64,000 bases of DNA from JADLDB01 sp040755835 (lineage in GTDB: Bacteria; Myxococcota; Myxococcia; Myxococcales; Myxococcaceae). The stretch covers positions 82,504 through 146,503 of the forward strand of contig JBFMAB010000122.1 in the NCBI GenBank assembly GCA_040755835.1. The letters are read 5' to 3'. Below the pieces are notes generated by a model. The model ran no database searches. It was not told where the DNA came from and was given only the letters and a program-made list of their open reading frames with translations. Position 1 is the first letter of the stretch, and each line of letters begins with the position of its first letter. Both the position numbers and the translations under genes were made by a program. Positions 27,826-36,682 of the stretch are shown here, in pieces.

Positions 27826-29784
27826 GTGTCGGCGCCAACGCACAGGCCGGTCGTGGTGCTCCCTCCGGGGGGCCCGCTGCGCGCGCGGATCACCTCGCTG
27901 CTGGGCGCGGCGCAGGTGCCGGTGCTGGACGAGGCGCCGCACGACCTCGACGTCGCCATCATCGACCTGCAGGCGCCGGGGGCCCAGGCCGCCCGGGACG
28001 CGCTGCTCGAGGCCGCGCCGCGCGCCGCCATCTTCGGCGTGGCGCCGCCCGACCACCCGATGGACCCGGTGGTGCTCGAGGTCGTCGCGCCGTCCTCCCT
28101 CGACGCGGAGCTCGTGCCGCGCCTCGGCCACCTGCGCGCGCGCCTCGCGACGCTGAAAGAAGCGCAGCAACGCCAGCGCGACCTGAAGGTGCTGCTCGAG
28201 CTGACCGCCGCGTACGCCGAGGCCGCCGACGTCGACGAGCTGTTCCACGACGTCACCCGCCGCCTCGCCGAGGAGGTGCAGATCGACCGCGTGGCGCTCG
28301 TCGTCACCGACGCCGAGCGCGGGGAAGGCACCATCGTCGCGGCGAGCGATGACGCGGCGCTGAAGGATCTCCGCATCGACCTCGCCCGCTACCCCGAGGT
28401 GCGCGAGGTGCTGCGCACCGGCAAGCCCGTCATCCTCGAGGACGCGCCGACGCATCCGATGCTCGAGGATGTGAAGGACGCCGTCTCGGCCCAGGGCATT
28501 CGCAACATCGCCGCGCTGCCGCTGGCGGTGCGCGGGCAGGTGGAAGGCGTGCTGCTCCTGCGCCGCACCACCGTGGGCGCCTTCAACCCGCGCGAAGTGG
28601 AGTTCCTCACGACCGCGGCGCACGCCACCGCCGTCGCGTTCCGCAACCTGACGCGCCTCGAGCGCGTGCGCGGGCAGCGCGAGAAGGAGAAGTCGGCCCG
28701 CATCGCCGCCGAGGAGCGCGCCGCCACCTTCAAGCGCTACCAGGCGTACTTCGACCACCTGTCCGACGGCGTGGCGATTCTCGACAGCCGGGCGTGCGTC
28801 GTGTCGCTGAACCCCGCGGGCCTCAAGCTGCTCGACGTCGACGCGAAGCAGGCGGTGGGCCGGCACATCAACGCGCTCACCAACCCCACCGACGACGCAC
28901 TGCTCATCGACGTCCTCTACTCGGTGTCGAAGGGGGAGGCGCGCGGCGACGTGGACCTGCACGTGCGCACGCTCGCGGGCCGGCGGTTGACGCTGTCGGT
29001 GTCGGCGGCGCCGATGGCGGGCGACACCGCGGGCGAAGGCGTGGCGGTGCTGACGTTGCGCGACGTGACGCGACAGCGCGCCATGGCCAAGGAGCTGCGG
29101 CAGACGACGGACTTCCTCGAGCGGCTCATCGACTCGTCGGTGGACGCGGTCATCGCCGCCGACCTGCGCGGCAACATCATGCTGTTCAACAAGGCCGCCG
29201 AAGCCATCTGCGGCTACAGCGCCGCCGAGGTCATCGGGAAGCTGCACGTCACGCAGCTGTACCCGGAGGGCGTCGCGAAGGAGCTGATGGCGAAGCTCCG
29301 CAGCGGCGAGCACGGCGGCAAGGGCCGGCTCACGACCAGCCGCGTCGAGATTCTGAACCGCGCCGGCGAGAGAATCCCCGTCAACATGACCGCCAGCATC
29401 ATCTACGAGGGCGCCCGGGAGACGGCGACGGTGGGCATCTTCACCGACCTGCGCGATCGGCTGAACCTCGAGCGGCGGCTCACCGACGCCGAGGCCCGGC
29501 TGCTCGAGAGCGAGAAGAACGCCGTCATCGTCGCGCTCGCCGGCACCGCCGCGCACGAGCTGAACCAGCCGCTCACCTCGGTGATGGGCTACGCCGAGCT
29601 GCTCAAGCGGAAGATCAAGGACTCCGACCCGTCCTACCGGGCGGTCGACATCATCCACCGTGAGGCCGAGCGCATGGCGGAGATCGTGAAGAAGATCGGC
29701 AAGATCACCCGCTTCGAGACCAAGGCGTACGTGGGCTCGGCGCAGATCGTGGACCTCGACAAGGCGGCGGGTCATGAAGACTGA
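27826..29784 (+). CDS. GAF-PAS-PAS sensor with HisKA domain but no ATPase domain
   Basis: A 652-residue protein from GTG 27826. Residues 1-100 resemble a degenerate receiver (PVVVLPPGGPLRARITSLLG). A GAF domain follows at about 120-290, then PAS regions near 305-420 and 430-545. The HisKA helix carries TAAHELNQPLTSVMGYAELL with H577 as phosphoacceptor. The protein ends only 75 residues later, with no N, G1 or G2 box, so it cannot bind ATP as a normal kinase. Its stop overlaps the start of a complete histidine kinase by 11 bases. It may be phosphorylated in trans by that neighbour, or dimerise with it. Confidence 0.88.
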   Translation: MSAPTHRPVVVLPPGGPLRARITSLLGAAQVPVLDEAPHDLDVAIIDLQAPGAQAARDALLEAAPRAAIFGVAPPDHPMDPVVLEVVAPSSLDAELVPRLGHLRARLATLKEAQQRQRDLKVLLELTAAYAEAADVDELFHDVTRRLAEEVQIDRVALVVTDAERGEGTIVAASDDAALKDLRIDLARYPEVREVLRTGKPVILEDAPTHPMLEDVKDAVSAQGIRNIAALPLAVRGQVEGVLLLRRTTVGAFNPREVEFLTTAAHATAVAFRNLTRLERVRGQREKEKSARIAAEERAATFKRYQAYFDHLSDGVAILDSRACVVSLNPAGLKLLDVDAKQAVGRHINALTNPTDDALLIDVLYSVSKGEARGDVDLHVRTLAGRRLTLSVSAAPMAGDTAGEGVAVLTLRDVTRQRAMAKELRQTTDFLERLIDSSVDAVIAADLRGNIMLFNKAAEAICGYSAAEVIGKLHVTQLYPEGVAKELMAKLRSGEHGGKGRLTTSRVEILNRAGERIPVNMTASIIYEGARETATVGIFTDLRDRLNLERRLTDAEARLLESEKNAVIVALAGTAAHELNQPLTSVMGYAELLKRKIKDSDPSYRAVDIIHREAERMAEIVKKIGKITRFETKAYVGSAQIVDLDKAAGHED

Positions 29785-31708
29785 CGCGCGCCAGCGCGCC
29801 TTCGGCGCATCGAGCCCCGCGGCCGACGCCTTCCAGGCCTTCTTCGACATGGTCGACGCGCCCGCCGCGCTGTGCGGCGTGGACCTGAAGATCGTCATCG
29901 CCAACCCGCCGTTCGAGGTGCTGTGCGGCGCGAAGGACCTCACCGGTCAGCTGGTCACGGATTACCTGTCGAGCGCCGCGCTGTGCGTGCCCGAGGACGG
30001 CCACACCCACGACGTCGAGGTCACCTGCAAGACGGGGCAGGAGGTCACGCTGACCGTCTCGCGCCGCGGCGAGACGGTGGCGGTGGTGGCGCGGCGCCTG
30101 TCGCCGATGCTGGACAGCCTCGCGGCCGCGGGCCGGGCGCTCATCGAGCAGGCGCGCGTCGAGAGCGAGCTCCTCGACATCGGCCGGCACGTGGCCGGCG
30201 CCACCAGTGAGGAGGAGCTGGTCGCGACGGTGGCGCGCGGCGTGAAGAGCCTGTTTCCGCACCGCGCCTTCTGTGTGCGCATCGTCGACCCGCGCACCTG
30301 CGCGCTCACCTCGCTGTACGCCGAGGGGCGCCTGCGCGACGGCGCGCGCGACGTGTTCCACCTGCGCCGCTCGATGGTGGAGAAGACGCACCTCGACCCG
30401 CGCGGGCTGCCGGCGGAGCGGGTGAAGGTGACGTCGGGCGAGCTGCCGCTGCTCTTCCAGGGCAGCGTGCGCGGCATCTCCGCGCCGCTGGTGGCGTCGG
30501 GGCAGTTCTTCGGCGCGGTGAACCTGGAGTACCCGCCGGGCCTCTCGGCCGACGTGCTGTCCGACGAGCGCATCGTCATCCAGCTCGCGAACCAGGTGGC
30601 GGTCGCGGTGCGCAACGCGAAGCTCATCGACGAGCTGACGTTCGTGCGGAAGTACCTCGAGGAGCTGCTCGAGAACGCGAACGCGCTCATCCTCGTCGCC
30701 AACCGCGACGGCCGGGTGGTGGTCTTCAACGGCGCGCTGGTGAGGCTGACCGGCTACGGCAAGGCCGAGGTGTTGGGCACCGACGTGGCGAAGCTGGTGC
30801 CGGAGTCCGAGCGGTTGAAGCTCTTGCGCGTCCTGGACGCGTCGCTCAAGGGCGAGGCGGTGTCGGGCGTGGAGACGGCGCTGCTCGGCCGCGACGGCCG
30901 GGAGATGCGCGTGGCCTTCGCCACCAGCGCGGTGACGAGCCAGTCCGGCGAGGTGGAAGGCGTCATCGCCATCGGGCAGGACCTGACGCGCATGCGCGAA
31001 TTGGAGAAGCGCATCATCCAGGCGGAGAAGCTGGCGTCGCTGGGGCAGCTGGCCGCGAGCGTGGTGCATGAAATCAACAACCCGATGACGGCCGTGGCCA
31101 CGTACGCCGACGCGCTGCTGAAGCGCAGCCTCATGTCGCCGAACGCGGACCCGGCCGACGTCGACAAGTACAAGCGCATCGTCGACAACTCTGAGCGCGT
31201 GCTGCGCTTCACGCGCGACCTCGTCAGCTACGCACGGCCCGCGCAGGACAAGCCGGAAGAGGTCGAGGTCAACCAGGTGCTCGATCGCGCGGTGGGCTTC
31301 TGCGAGCACGTGTTGGTGAAGTACGGCGTCGCGCTCGAGCGCAACTACGGCCAGGTCGGCCCGTTCCTCGCGGTGAAGCAGAACCTGGTGCAGGTCTTCG
31401 TGAACCTCATCACCAACGCGTGTCACGCCACGCATGCCGGCGGGCGCATCACGTTGGCCACCACGAAGGTGGACGACCACGTGCTGGTGACGGTGACGGA
31501 CACCGGCTCGGGCATGGCGCCCGAGGTGCAGGCCCGCATCTTCGAGCCGTTTTTCACCACCAAGCCCGACGGCAAGGGCACGGGCCTCGGCCTGTCCATC
31601 GTGCAGGGCATCATCGAGAGCCACGGCGGCACCATCTCCGTGGAGAGCGCGCCGGGGAAGGGCACCACCTTCACCGTGAAGCTGCCGATGCTGCGCCGGC
31701 TGGGCTGA
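29774..31708 (+). CDS. PAS-GAF-PAS histidine kinase
   Basis: A 644-residue soluble histidine kinase. An N-terminal PAS-like region (about 15-110) is followed by a GAF domain (about 130-290), a PAS domain (about 295-415; ANALILVANRDGRVVVFN) and a HisKA domain with VVHEINNPMTAVATYADALL (H432). The ATPase domain has NLITNACHA, DTGSGMA, FEPFFTTK and GTGLGLSIV. It has no receiver. It overlaps the upstream HisKA-only sensor by 11 bases, so the two are made together. No response regulator lies next to it. Confidence 0.93.
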   Translation: MKTDARQRAFGASSPAADAFQAFFDMVDAPAALCGVDLKIVIANPPFEVLCGAKDLTGQLVTDYLSSAALCVPEDGHTHDVEVTCKTGQEVTLTVSRRGETVAVVARRLSPMLDSLAAAGRALIEQARVESELLDIGRHVAGATSEEELVATVARGVKSLFPHRAFCVRIVDPRTCALTSLYAEGRLRDGARDVFHLRRSMVEKTHLDPRGLPAERVKVTSGELPLLFQGSVRGISAPLVASGQFFGAVNLEYPPGLSADVLSDERIVIQLANQVAVAVRNAKLIDELTFVRKYLEELLENANALILVANRDGRVVVFNGALVRLTGYGKAEVLGTDVAKLVPESERLKLLRVLDASLKGEAVSGVETALLGRDGREMRVAFATSAVTSQSGEVEGVIAIGQDLTRMRELEKRIIQAEKLASLGQLAASVVHEINNPMTAVATYADALLKRSLMSPNADPADVDKYKRIVDNSERVLRFTRDLVSYARPAQDKPEEVEVNQVLDRAVGFCEHVLVKYGVALERNYGQVGPFLAVKQNLVQVFVNLITNACHATHAGGRITLATTKVDDHVLVTVTDTGSGMAPEVQARIFEPFFTTKPDGKGTGLGLSIVQGIIESHGGTISVESAPGKGTTFTVKLPMLRRLG

Positions 31709-31820
31709 GCCGGGCGGCTGGGCGCGGCTCGCGCAAGTCGGCCCACACGGCCTCTGGCCCGGGGCCGGCGGGGTTTGAGGCCATCGGCGCGTCAGGGCTG
31801 CCCCGGTTGGCAGCGGCGGG

Positions 31821-32636
31821 CTATTCGGCGCCGTCGACTTCCTTCAGGAACTCCTCGCGCGAGATGAGCCCCTTGCGGGCCATGATGCGCATGAGCGCCC
31901 AGAATTTCCGCTCGAGCTTGGCGACCTCGTCCTCGTCGTCCGCGGCGCTGCCGAAGAGGAAGTCGAGGTCCTTCGACACGCCGGCGCCGCCCTTCTTCTT
32001 CACCTGCGCCTGCGACTGCCGCTCGCTGATGAGCTGCTCGAGCGCCGGGTCGGGCGTGCCGGGGGGCAGCGGGTTCGACGCGGAGACGATTTCCTCGCCC
32101 ATCACCGTCGGCGGCTCGTCCTCCGCGGGCTCGAGCCGCACCGAGCCGCTCGCCACGCTCACCGGCGCGCGCGCCCGCGCCTCGGCGTCGGACACCTTGT
32201 GGTAGTAGCGGAGGATCGCCGCGCGAATCTGCGAGTGCGTGGAGACGTAGGCCGCCACCTTGAGGCCGGTGGTGAACTCGATCTCCTCCATCGCGCTCTG
32301 GTTGAGCGGGTCCGACAGCGCCACCATGAGCCGCTTGTTCGGCGTGCCCTTGCCCTCGATGGCGAAGGGGAACAGCTCGTGCTGCTCGCAGAAGCGCGCG
32401 CGGAGCATGTGCACCGCGGACCAGTCGACCGCCACCTGCGTCAGGTCCACCGTCGCGAGGCCCAGGGACTGCCCCAGCACCTGCGCGAGCATCACCTCGG
32501 TGATGACACCCTGCTGGATGAGCGTGATGCCCAGCCGCTGGCGCGTGCGCTTCTGCGCCAACAGCCCGGCCTCGAGCTGCGCCTGGGTGATCGCCCGTCG
32601 CTCGACCAGGAGCTCGCCAATTCGCTTCCGCGTCAT
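31821..32636 (-). CDS. MshEN (GspE_N)-domain protein
   Basis: A 271-residue protein. Residues 1-145 form an MshEN/GspE N-terminal domain: RIGELLVERRAITQAQLEAG, LGITLIQQGVITEVMLAQVL, and GKGTPNKRLMVALSDPLNQ. Such domains bind cyclic di-GMP in MshE but the ATPase part of a GspE protein is absent. A Pro-rich linker and a C-terminal helical segment (ALEQLISERQSQAQ and FWALMRIMARKGLISREEFL) follow. The ATG at 32636 is preceded by GGGGG. It is divergent from the AglRQS-like motor genes across 186 bp, so it may sense cyclic di-GMP in connection with motility, which is inference from position. Confidence 0.85.
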   Translation of the reverse strand: MTRKRIGELLVERRAITQAQLEAGLLAQKRTRQRLGITLIQQGVITEVMLAQVLGQSLGLATVDLTQVAVDWSAVHMLRARFCEQHELFPFAIEGKGTPNKRLMVALSDPLNQSAMEEIEFTTGLKVAAYVSTHSQIRAAILRYYHKVSDAEARARAPVSVASGSVRLEPAEDEPPTVMGEEIVSASNPLPPGTPDPALEQLISERQSQAQVKKKGGAGVSKDLDFLFGSAADDEDEVAKLERKFWALMRIMARKGLISREEFLKEVDGAE

Positions 32637-32726
32637 CAGACCCCCGACTACCACGCGGCCTCTCGTGTAGGAAAAATCAAGGACCTTTCGCCGCTTGTCG
32701 TGGTCCGTAATCCGAAGTCGGTTGCC

Positions 32727-32756
32727 TTGACACCCTTTTCACGCGGGGCCTATGGT
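32727..32756 (+). promoter_or_regulatory. Sigma-70-type promoter of the aglRQS-like operon
   Basis: A consensus -35 box TTGACA (32727-32732) is followed after 18 bp by TATGGT (32751-32756), close to the -10 consensus. It lies 66 bp before the ATG of the MotA/TolQ-like gene, and a GGAGG ribosome site is present at about 32807. Confidence 0.7.
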
Positions 32757-32822
32757 GCGCCGGCTTTTCCGGGTTTTGTGATCCGGGAAGACGGCAAGGG
32801 ACCCTTTGGAGGTACATCTGAA

Positions 32823-33554
32823 ATGACGCTTGGACTTCTGAGCATTCTGGCGAGTGAGGCGGCCGAAGGTGGCGAGAGCGGGGGGCTGTTCGCCCGCATC
32901 GCCGAGTCGTGGAACGAGGGTGGCTGGGGTATGTACCCCATCGCCTTCTTCTTCGTGATCGGCATCGCCATCACCGTCGAGCGCATCATCGTGTTGTTCT
33001 TCTCGGCGGCCATCAACAAGGACGGCTTCCTCCGTGGCCTGAAGAAGCACATCTACGCGGGCGACCTGGACAAGGCGATCAACTACGTCGCGGGCCAGAA
33101 GCCCACGCCGCTCACCAACGTCATCAAGTCGGGCCTGATGAACGTCCCGAAGGGCGAGGAAGAAGTGCAGGCGGCGCTCGACGAGGCCAGCCTCCGCGAG
33201 AACCCGAAGCTCGAGGCGCGCACCGGTTACCTCGCGATGCTCGGTAACGCCGCGATGCTCGCCGGTCTGCTCGGCACGGTCGACGGTCTGATCGGCTCCT
33301 TCAAGGCCGTGGCGCACGCGTCGCCTGCCGACCGCGCGACCATCCTCGCCGGCTCCATCGGCGAGGCCATGAACTGCACCCGCTTCGGCCTCATCGCCGC
33401 GATCCCGCTCCTCATCTTCTTCTCGGTCCTCAACGGCCGGACCCAGTCGCTCATCAACGACATCAACGAGACGTCGGTGTCGGTGCTGAACCTGGTCGTG
33501 CAGAACAAGGACAAGTTCAAGAACATGAGCGTCCCGGCCCAGGCCGAGGACTAA
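32823..33554 (+). CDS. aglR: MotA/TolQ/ExbB-type proton channel, AglR-like gliding motor subunit
   Basis: A 243-residue membrane protein with three predicted helices in the MotA/TolQ/ExbB pattern: WGMYPIAFFFVIGIAITVER near the start, then LGNAAMLAGLLGTVDGLIGS and a final helix with CTRFGLIAAIPLLIFFSVLN. Together with the two following ExbD-type genes it forms an operon of one TolQ-like and two TolR-like subunits, which is the organisation of aglR-aglQ-aglS, the gliding motor of Myxococcus xanthus. The length matches AglR (about 244 residues). A Tol-Pal channel is the alternative, but no TolA, TolB or Pal genes are close by. A consensus promoter and a GGAGG site precede it. Confidence 0.82.
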   Translation: MTLGLLSILASEAAEGGESGGLFARIAESWNEGGWGMYPIAFFFVIGIAITVERIIVLFFSAAINKDGFLRGLKKHIYAGDLDKAINYVAGQKPTPLTNVIKSGLMNVPKGEEEVQAALDEASLRENPKLEARTGYLAMLGNAAMLAGLLGTVDGLIGSFKAVAHASPADRATILAGSIGEAMNCTRFGLIAAIPLLIFFSVLNGRTQSLINDINETSVSVLNLVVQNKDKFKNMSVPAQAED

Positions 33555-33689
33555 GCCGGTTCGAAGCGAAGGGTCCCGGTTGGACGGGTGGGGTGGAAAC
33601 CTCGCCTGTCCAGCCACTGTCAGGTGACGTAAACGGCGCCCGAAGCGGGGAGCCGAGGGAGCGGGTGCCCGCTCCACGAGGAGACGACG

Positions 33690-34175
33690 ATGGCCGGCGG
33701 TATGGACTTGGGTGGTGGTGGCGGCAAGGGCAAGAAGCCCCTCGACACGACCATCAACCTGGTGCCCTTCATCGACCTCATGGCGGTCACGATCGTCTTC
33801 TTGATCATGACGGCCGTGTGGACGCAGCTGGGCCGCCTCCAGGTGTCGCAGTCGGGGCAGAACGCGTCGGAAGAGCAGCCGCAGGACCCGAACCAGCTTC
33901 AGCCGGTGACGCTGCTCATCACCGAGAAGGAGCTCAAGCTGTCGGTCGGCGGCGCGCAGCTCGAGCCGATCCCCATTACGCGTGACGACAAGCAGCGCGT
34001 GGACGTGGCGCGGCTCATCGACAAGCTCAAGGAGCTGAAGACGCAGCAGCCTGAGCAGAACGCCATCACCGTCTCGACCGAAGACAACGTGAGGTACGAA
34101 GACCTGGTGCGGGTCATCGACACGTGCATCGGCGGCCAGTTCCCCTCCGTGTCGGTTTCGCCGGCTTCGTCGTAA
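33690..34175 (+). CDS. aglQ: ExbD/TolR-type motor subunit, AglQ-like
   Basis: A 161-residue protein with an N-terminal Gly/Lys-rich tail, one membrane helix (FIDLMAVTIVFLIMTAVW) and a periplasmic domain. D29 in NLVPFIDLM is the position of the proton-carrying aspartate of ExbD/TolR proteins; the essential residue in M. xanthus AglQ is D28, so the position agrees within one residue. A GAGGAG site precedes the ATG. It lies 135 bp after aglR and 28 bp before aglS. Confidence 0.82.
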   Translation: MAGGMDLGGGGGKGKKPLDTTINLVPFIDLMAVTIVFLIMTAVWTQLGRLQVSQSGQNASEEQPQDPNQLQPVTLLITEKELKLSVGGAQLEPIPITRDDKQRVDVARLIDKLKELKTQQPEQNAITVSTEDNVRYEDLVRVIDTCIGGQFPSVSVSPASS

Positions 34176-34203
34176 GCGGCAACGAAAGCGAGTTCACAAG
34201 ACC

Positions 34204-34788
34204 ATGGCCATCATCACGCCAGGCAAGCGGTTCGGTAAGCGGCTGATGCACTCGAAGATCTTCGGCCACCACGCCATGTTGGGGAAGAAGTCCGTCTTCT
34301 CCGACCTGAACGTGACGCCGCTGGTCGACATGTTCGTCATCCTCGTGCTCTTCCTCATCGCCAACTTCTCGGCGACGGGTGAAATCCTCGCGATGTCGAA
34401 GGACATCCAGCTGCCCGAGGCGGCGAACACCGACGAGCTGCAGCTCGCGCCGGTCGTGCAGGTGTCGACGGAGTCGGTCATCGTGTCCGGCATCATGATT
34501 GGCCGGGTCGACGACCTGACCCGCGAGGACTACCTCAACATCCCCGCGCTCGAGGAGAAGCTGCGCGAGATGAAGAAGGAGTTCGAGGATCTGCACAACG
34601 CGGCCAACGACTCCGGCGCCTTCAAGGGCGACGTGAACATCCAGGCGGACAAGCAGGTGCAGTTCCGCATCATCAAGCGCGTGATGTTCAGCTGCGCCTC
34701 GGCCGGCTACGGCAACATCGCCTTCGCGACGATGGCTGCGGGCAGCGAAAACGGTGCGAAGAAGGAAGAGACCGCGTCCCGCGACTGA
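34204..34788 (+). CDS. aglS: ExbD/TolR-type motor subunit, AglS-like
   Basis: A 194-residue protein with a basic cytoplasmic N-terminus, one membrane helix (VTPLVDMFVILVLFLIANF) containing the ExbD aspartate in PLVDM, and a periplasmic domain larger than that of AglQ, including an acidic helix (EEKLREMKKEFEDLHNAAN). This is the second ExbD-type subunit of the operon, as in aglRQS. An intrinsic terminator follows 26 bp after the stop. Confidence 0.82.
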   Translation: MAIITPGKRFGKRLMHSKIFGHHAMLGKKSVFSDLNVTPLVDMFVILVLFLIANFSATGEILAMSKDIQLPEAANTDELQLAPVVQVSTESVIVSGIMIGRVDDLTREDYLNIPALEEKLREMKKEFEDLHNAANDSGAFKGDVNIQADKQVQFRIIKRVMFSCASAGYGNIAFATMAAGSENGAKKEETASRD

Positions 34789-34813
34789 CTCGCGCTTCGC
34801 TGACGCCAGACGA

Positions 34814-34844
34814 GCCCCGGGCGCCCCACGGCCCCGGGGTTTTT
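34814..34844 (+). terminator. Intrinsic terminator of the aglRQS-like operon
   Basis: CCCCGGG (34815-34821) pairs with CCCGGGG (34833-34839) across an 11-base loop, extended by a G-U pair, and is followed directly by a run of five T (34840-34844). Confidence 0.8.
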
Positions 34845-34897
34845 CGTCTTCGCGAAGGGCGCGGTAGAACCCGGCCACACCCACATCGGAGCAGCCC

Positions 34898-35221
34898 ATG
34901 CTCGCCCTCACCCTGTCCGTGCTGTTGTCCGCAGCGCCCGCGCAGCTCACCATCGAGGTGCAGCCCGAGGGCTGCGTGGTGAAGGTGGACGGGAAGAAGG
35001 CCGGCACCGGGGCGAAGCCCTTCACGGTGAAACTCAAGCCCGGGAAGCACACCATTCGCGTCGAATACAGGGGTGACGCCACCACCGAGGAGCTGGCGCT
35101 GAAGGCGGGCGAGAAGAAGACGTGGAAGTGGGAGTTCACCGGCGTTTCGCCGGAGCCCCAGAAGGAGGAGGCCGAGAAGGCCGAGGCCGGCCCGGCCGGC
35201 GAGGTGGCCCCGTCGCCTTGA
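34898..35221 (+). CDS. Secreted PEGA-domain protein
   Basis: A 107-residue exported protein with a short signal peptide (MLALTLSVLLSAAPA) and one PEGA repeat (LTIEVQPEGCVVKVDGKKAG, then LKPGKHTIRVEY), followed by a Pro/Glu-rich tail. PEGA domains are small beta-sandwich modules found on surface and kinase ectodomains. It stands 54 bp after the aglRQS terminator. The role is unknown. Confidence 0.75.
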   Translation: MLALTLSVLLSAAPAQLTIEVQPEGCVVKVDGKKAGTGAKPFTVKLKPGKHTIRVEYRGDATTEELALKAGEKKTWKWEFTGVSPEPQKEEAEKAEAGPAGEVAPSP

Positions 35222-35281
35222 GGGCTCGTCGAGTCGCTCGACCCTCGGGGCTGCGCTAACCTTCACGTCCGGTGCACCGCG

Positions 35282-35989
35282 ATGCCGAATGACCCGGACG
35301 ATCCGAAGAACTCGTCAGCCGTGGCCGACCTCTTCCCGTTCGACGAGCTGTCGACGGGTGAGACGTCGTCGCTGCTCAAGCGCGCGAAGCTGGTGACGGG
35401 CTTCCAGGACGACCCGACGCCCGAAGTCGACCCGACGCTCAAGCCCACCACCGGCCGCTTCCTCGCGCTCAAGGCCGCCGCCGACTCGTCGCGGCCGGCC
35501 ACCGGCGCGCACGCGGCGCTCAAGCCGTCGGCGCCCCTGCCGCCGCGGCCGGGAGGCACCGGCTCGATGCCCGCCTTCAAGCCGGGCACGACGTCCAGCC
35601 AGCCGGCCTTCAACCCGTCGGCGCCGAGGCCGGGCCAGCCCGCGTACCACCCGTCAGCGCCGAGGCCCGGCACGTCGAGCCAGCCCGCGTACCACCCGTC
35701 AGCGCCGCGCGCGGGCACCTCGAGCCAGCCGGCCTTCAACCCGTCGGCCCCGCGGCCACGCCCCAGTACCGGCGCGCACGCGGCGCTCGACCCGGACGCG
35801 CTGCAGCGGGAGATCCGCGCGCGTGCCCGCCACGACGCCGCCGTCGCGCCGCCTCCCGGCGCGAAGCCCGGCCGCCCGGTGAAGCCGCCGCTGGCCGCCG
35901 AGGACACCTTCGTGAAGAAGAAAATCCGCCAGGCGGAGAACAACCTGCCCGACTGGGACTTCGACACCGACGACGAGGACGCCGGCTGA
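35282..35989 (+). CDS. Repetitive Pro/Ser-rich hypothetical protein
   Basis: A 235-residue soluble protein. The N-terminal 60 residues are acidic (MPNDPDDPKNSSAVADLFPF). A central disordered region repeats QPAxxPSAPRPG units: QPAFNPSAPRPG, QPAYHPSAPRPG, QPAYHPSAPRAG and QPAFNPSAPRP. The C-terminus (FVKKKIRQAENNLPDWDFD) is short and acidic and looks conserved, perhaps a binding motif. No catalytic domain is seen. It is followed after 17 bp by the phosphopantetheinyl transferase gene. Confidence 0.6.
   Translation: MPNDPDDPKNSSAVADLFPFDELSTGETSSLLKRAKLVTGFQDDPTPEVDPTLKPTTGRFLALKAAADSSRPATGAHAALKPSAPLPPRPGGTGSMPAFKPGTTSSQPAFNPSAPRPGQPAYHPSAPRPGTSSQPAYHPSAPRAGTSSQPAFNPSAPRPRPSTGAHAALDPDALQREIRARARHDAAVAPPPGAKPGRPVKPPLAAEDTFVKKKIRQAENNLPDWDFDTDDEDAG
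35594..35760 (+). repeat. Short tandem repeats inside the repetitive protein gene
   Basis: About four in-frame copies of a unit encoding QPA-F/Y-N/H-PSAPRPG, spaced 36 to 45 bp apart because some copies include a TSS linker. Copies differ by a few bases, consistent with local slippage and later divergence. Confidence 0.65.
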
Positions 35990-36006
35990 AACGCGCGCCG
36001 CCCGCC

Positions 36007-36669
36007 GTGACGAGCCTCTCCCCAGGACCGGGCCAGCCACTCAAGCCAGGCGAGCTGCGCGAGGTGCTGGGCGCCTTCGTCCTCGCCGAGGCCCGCGAGC
36101 CGGGCGAGGTGGCCGTCACCCTGGGCCCGAGGGAGCGCGCGCTGCTCGCGGACATGCCCTGGCCGGTGCGGCGCGCCGAGTGGCTCGCCGGGCGACGCGT
36201 CGCCAAGCGCCTGCTGGAGCGCGCCTTCCAGCTGGCGCCCGGGCGCGTCGAGGTGCTGCCGCTCGAGTCCGGCGCGCCGCGCGTCTTCGTCGACGGCGAG
36301 GCGCGGGCCGACCTGGTGCTGAACCTCTCGCACACCCGCGGCTGGGCCGTGGCCGCCGCGTCCACCGCCGCCGTGGGCATCGACGCCTGCGACGACGCCG
36401 ACGGGCCGCGCCTCGAGCGCATCGGCCGGCGCGTCTTCTCCGAAGGCGAGGCCGAGGGCTGCGGCGCGCACGCGAGCGCCCGCACCCAGGCCGCCGTCTG
36501 GGCGCTCAAGGAGGCGGGCCTCAAGCTGCGCATCGGCGGCATCTTCGACCCCGGCGCCCGCAGCATCCGCGTGGTGTCGCTGGAGCCGGCCCGCATCGCC
36601 GACCCGTCGGTGCAGGTGGCGCTCTTGCGCCTGCCCAGCGCCGCCGTCGCCGTCGCCCGCGAGGCCTGA
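36007..36669 (+). CDS. 4'-phosphopantetheinyl transferase superfamily protein
   Basis: A 220-residue protein from GTG 36007. It has the two magnesium- and CoA-binding motifs of Sfp/EntD enzymes: VGIDACDD and WALKEAGLK, plus LNLSHTRGWAVAAAS before the first. These enzymes activate carrier domains of polyketide and peptide synthetases or fatty acid synthase by attaching phosphopantetheine. No biosynthetic cluster is next to it, so it may serve several systems in the genome. Confidence 0.9.
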   Translation: MTSLSPGPGQPLKPGELREVLGAFVLAEAREPGEVAVTLGPRERALLADMPWPVRRAEWLAGRRVAKRLLERAFQLAPGRVEVLPLESGAPRVFVDGEARADLVLNLSHTRGWAVAAASTAAVGIDACDDADGPRLERIGRRVFSEGEAEGCGAHASARTQAAVWALKEAGLKLRIGGIFDPGARSIRVVSLEPARIADPSVQVALLRLPSAAVAVAREA

Positions 36670-36682
36670 GGCGCCCGGCCAC

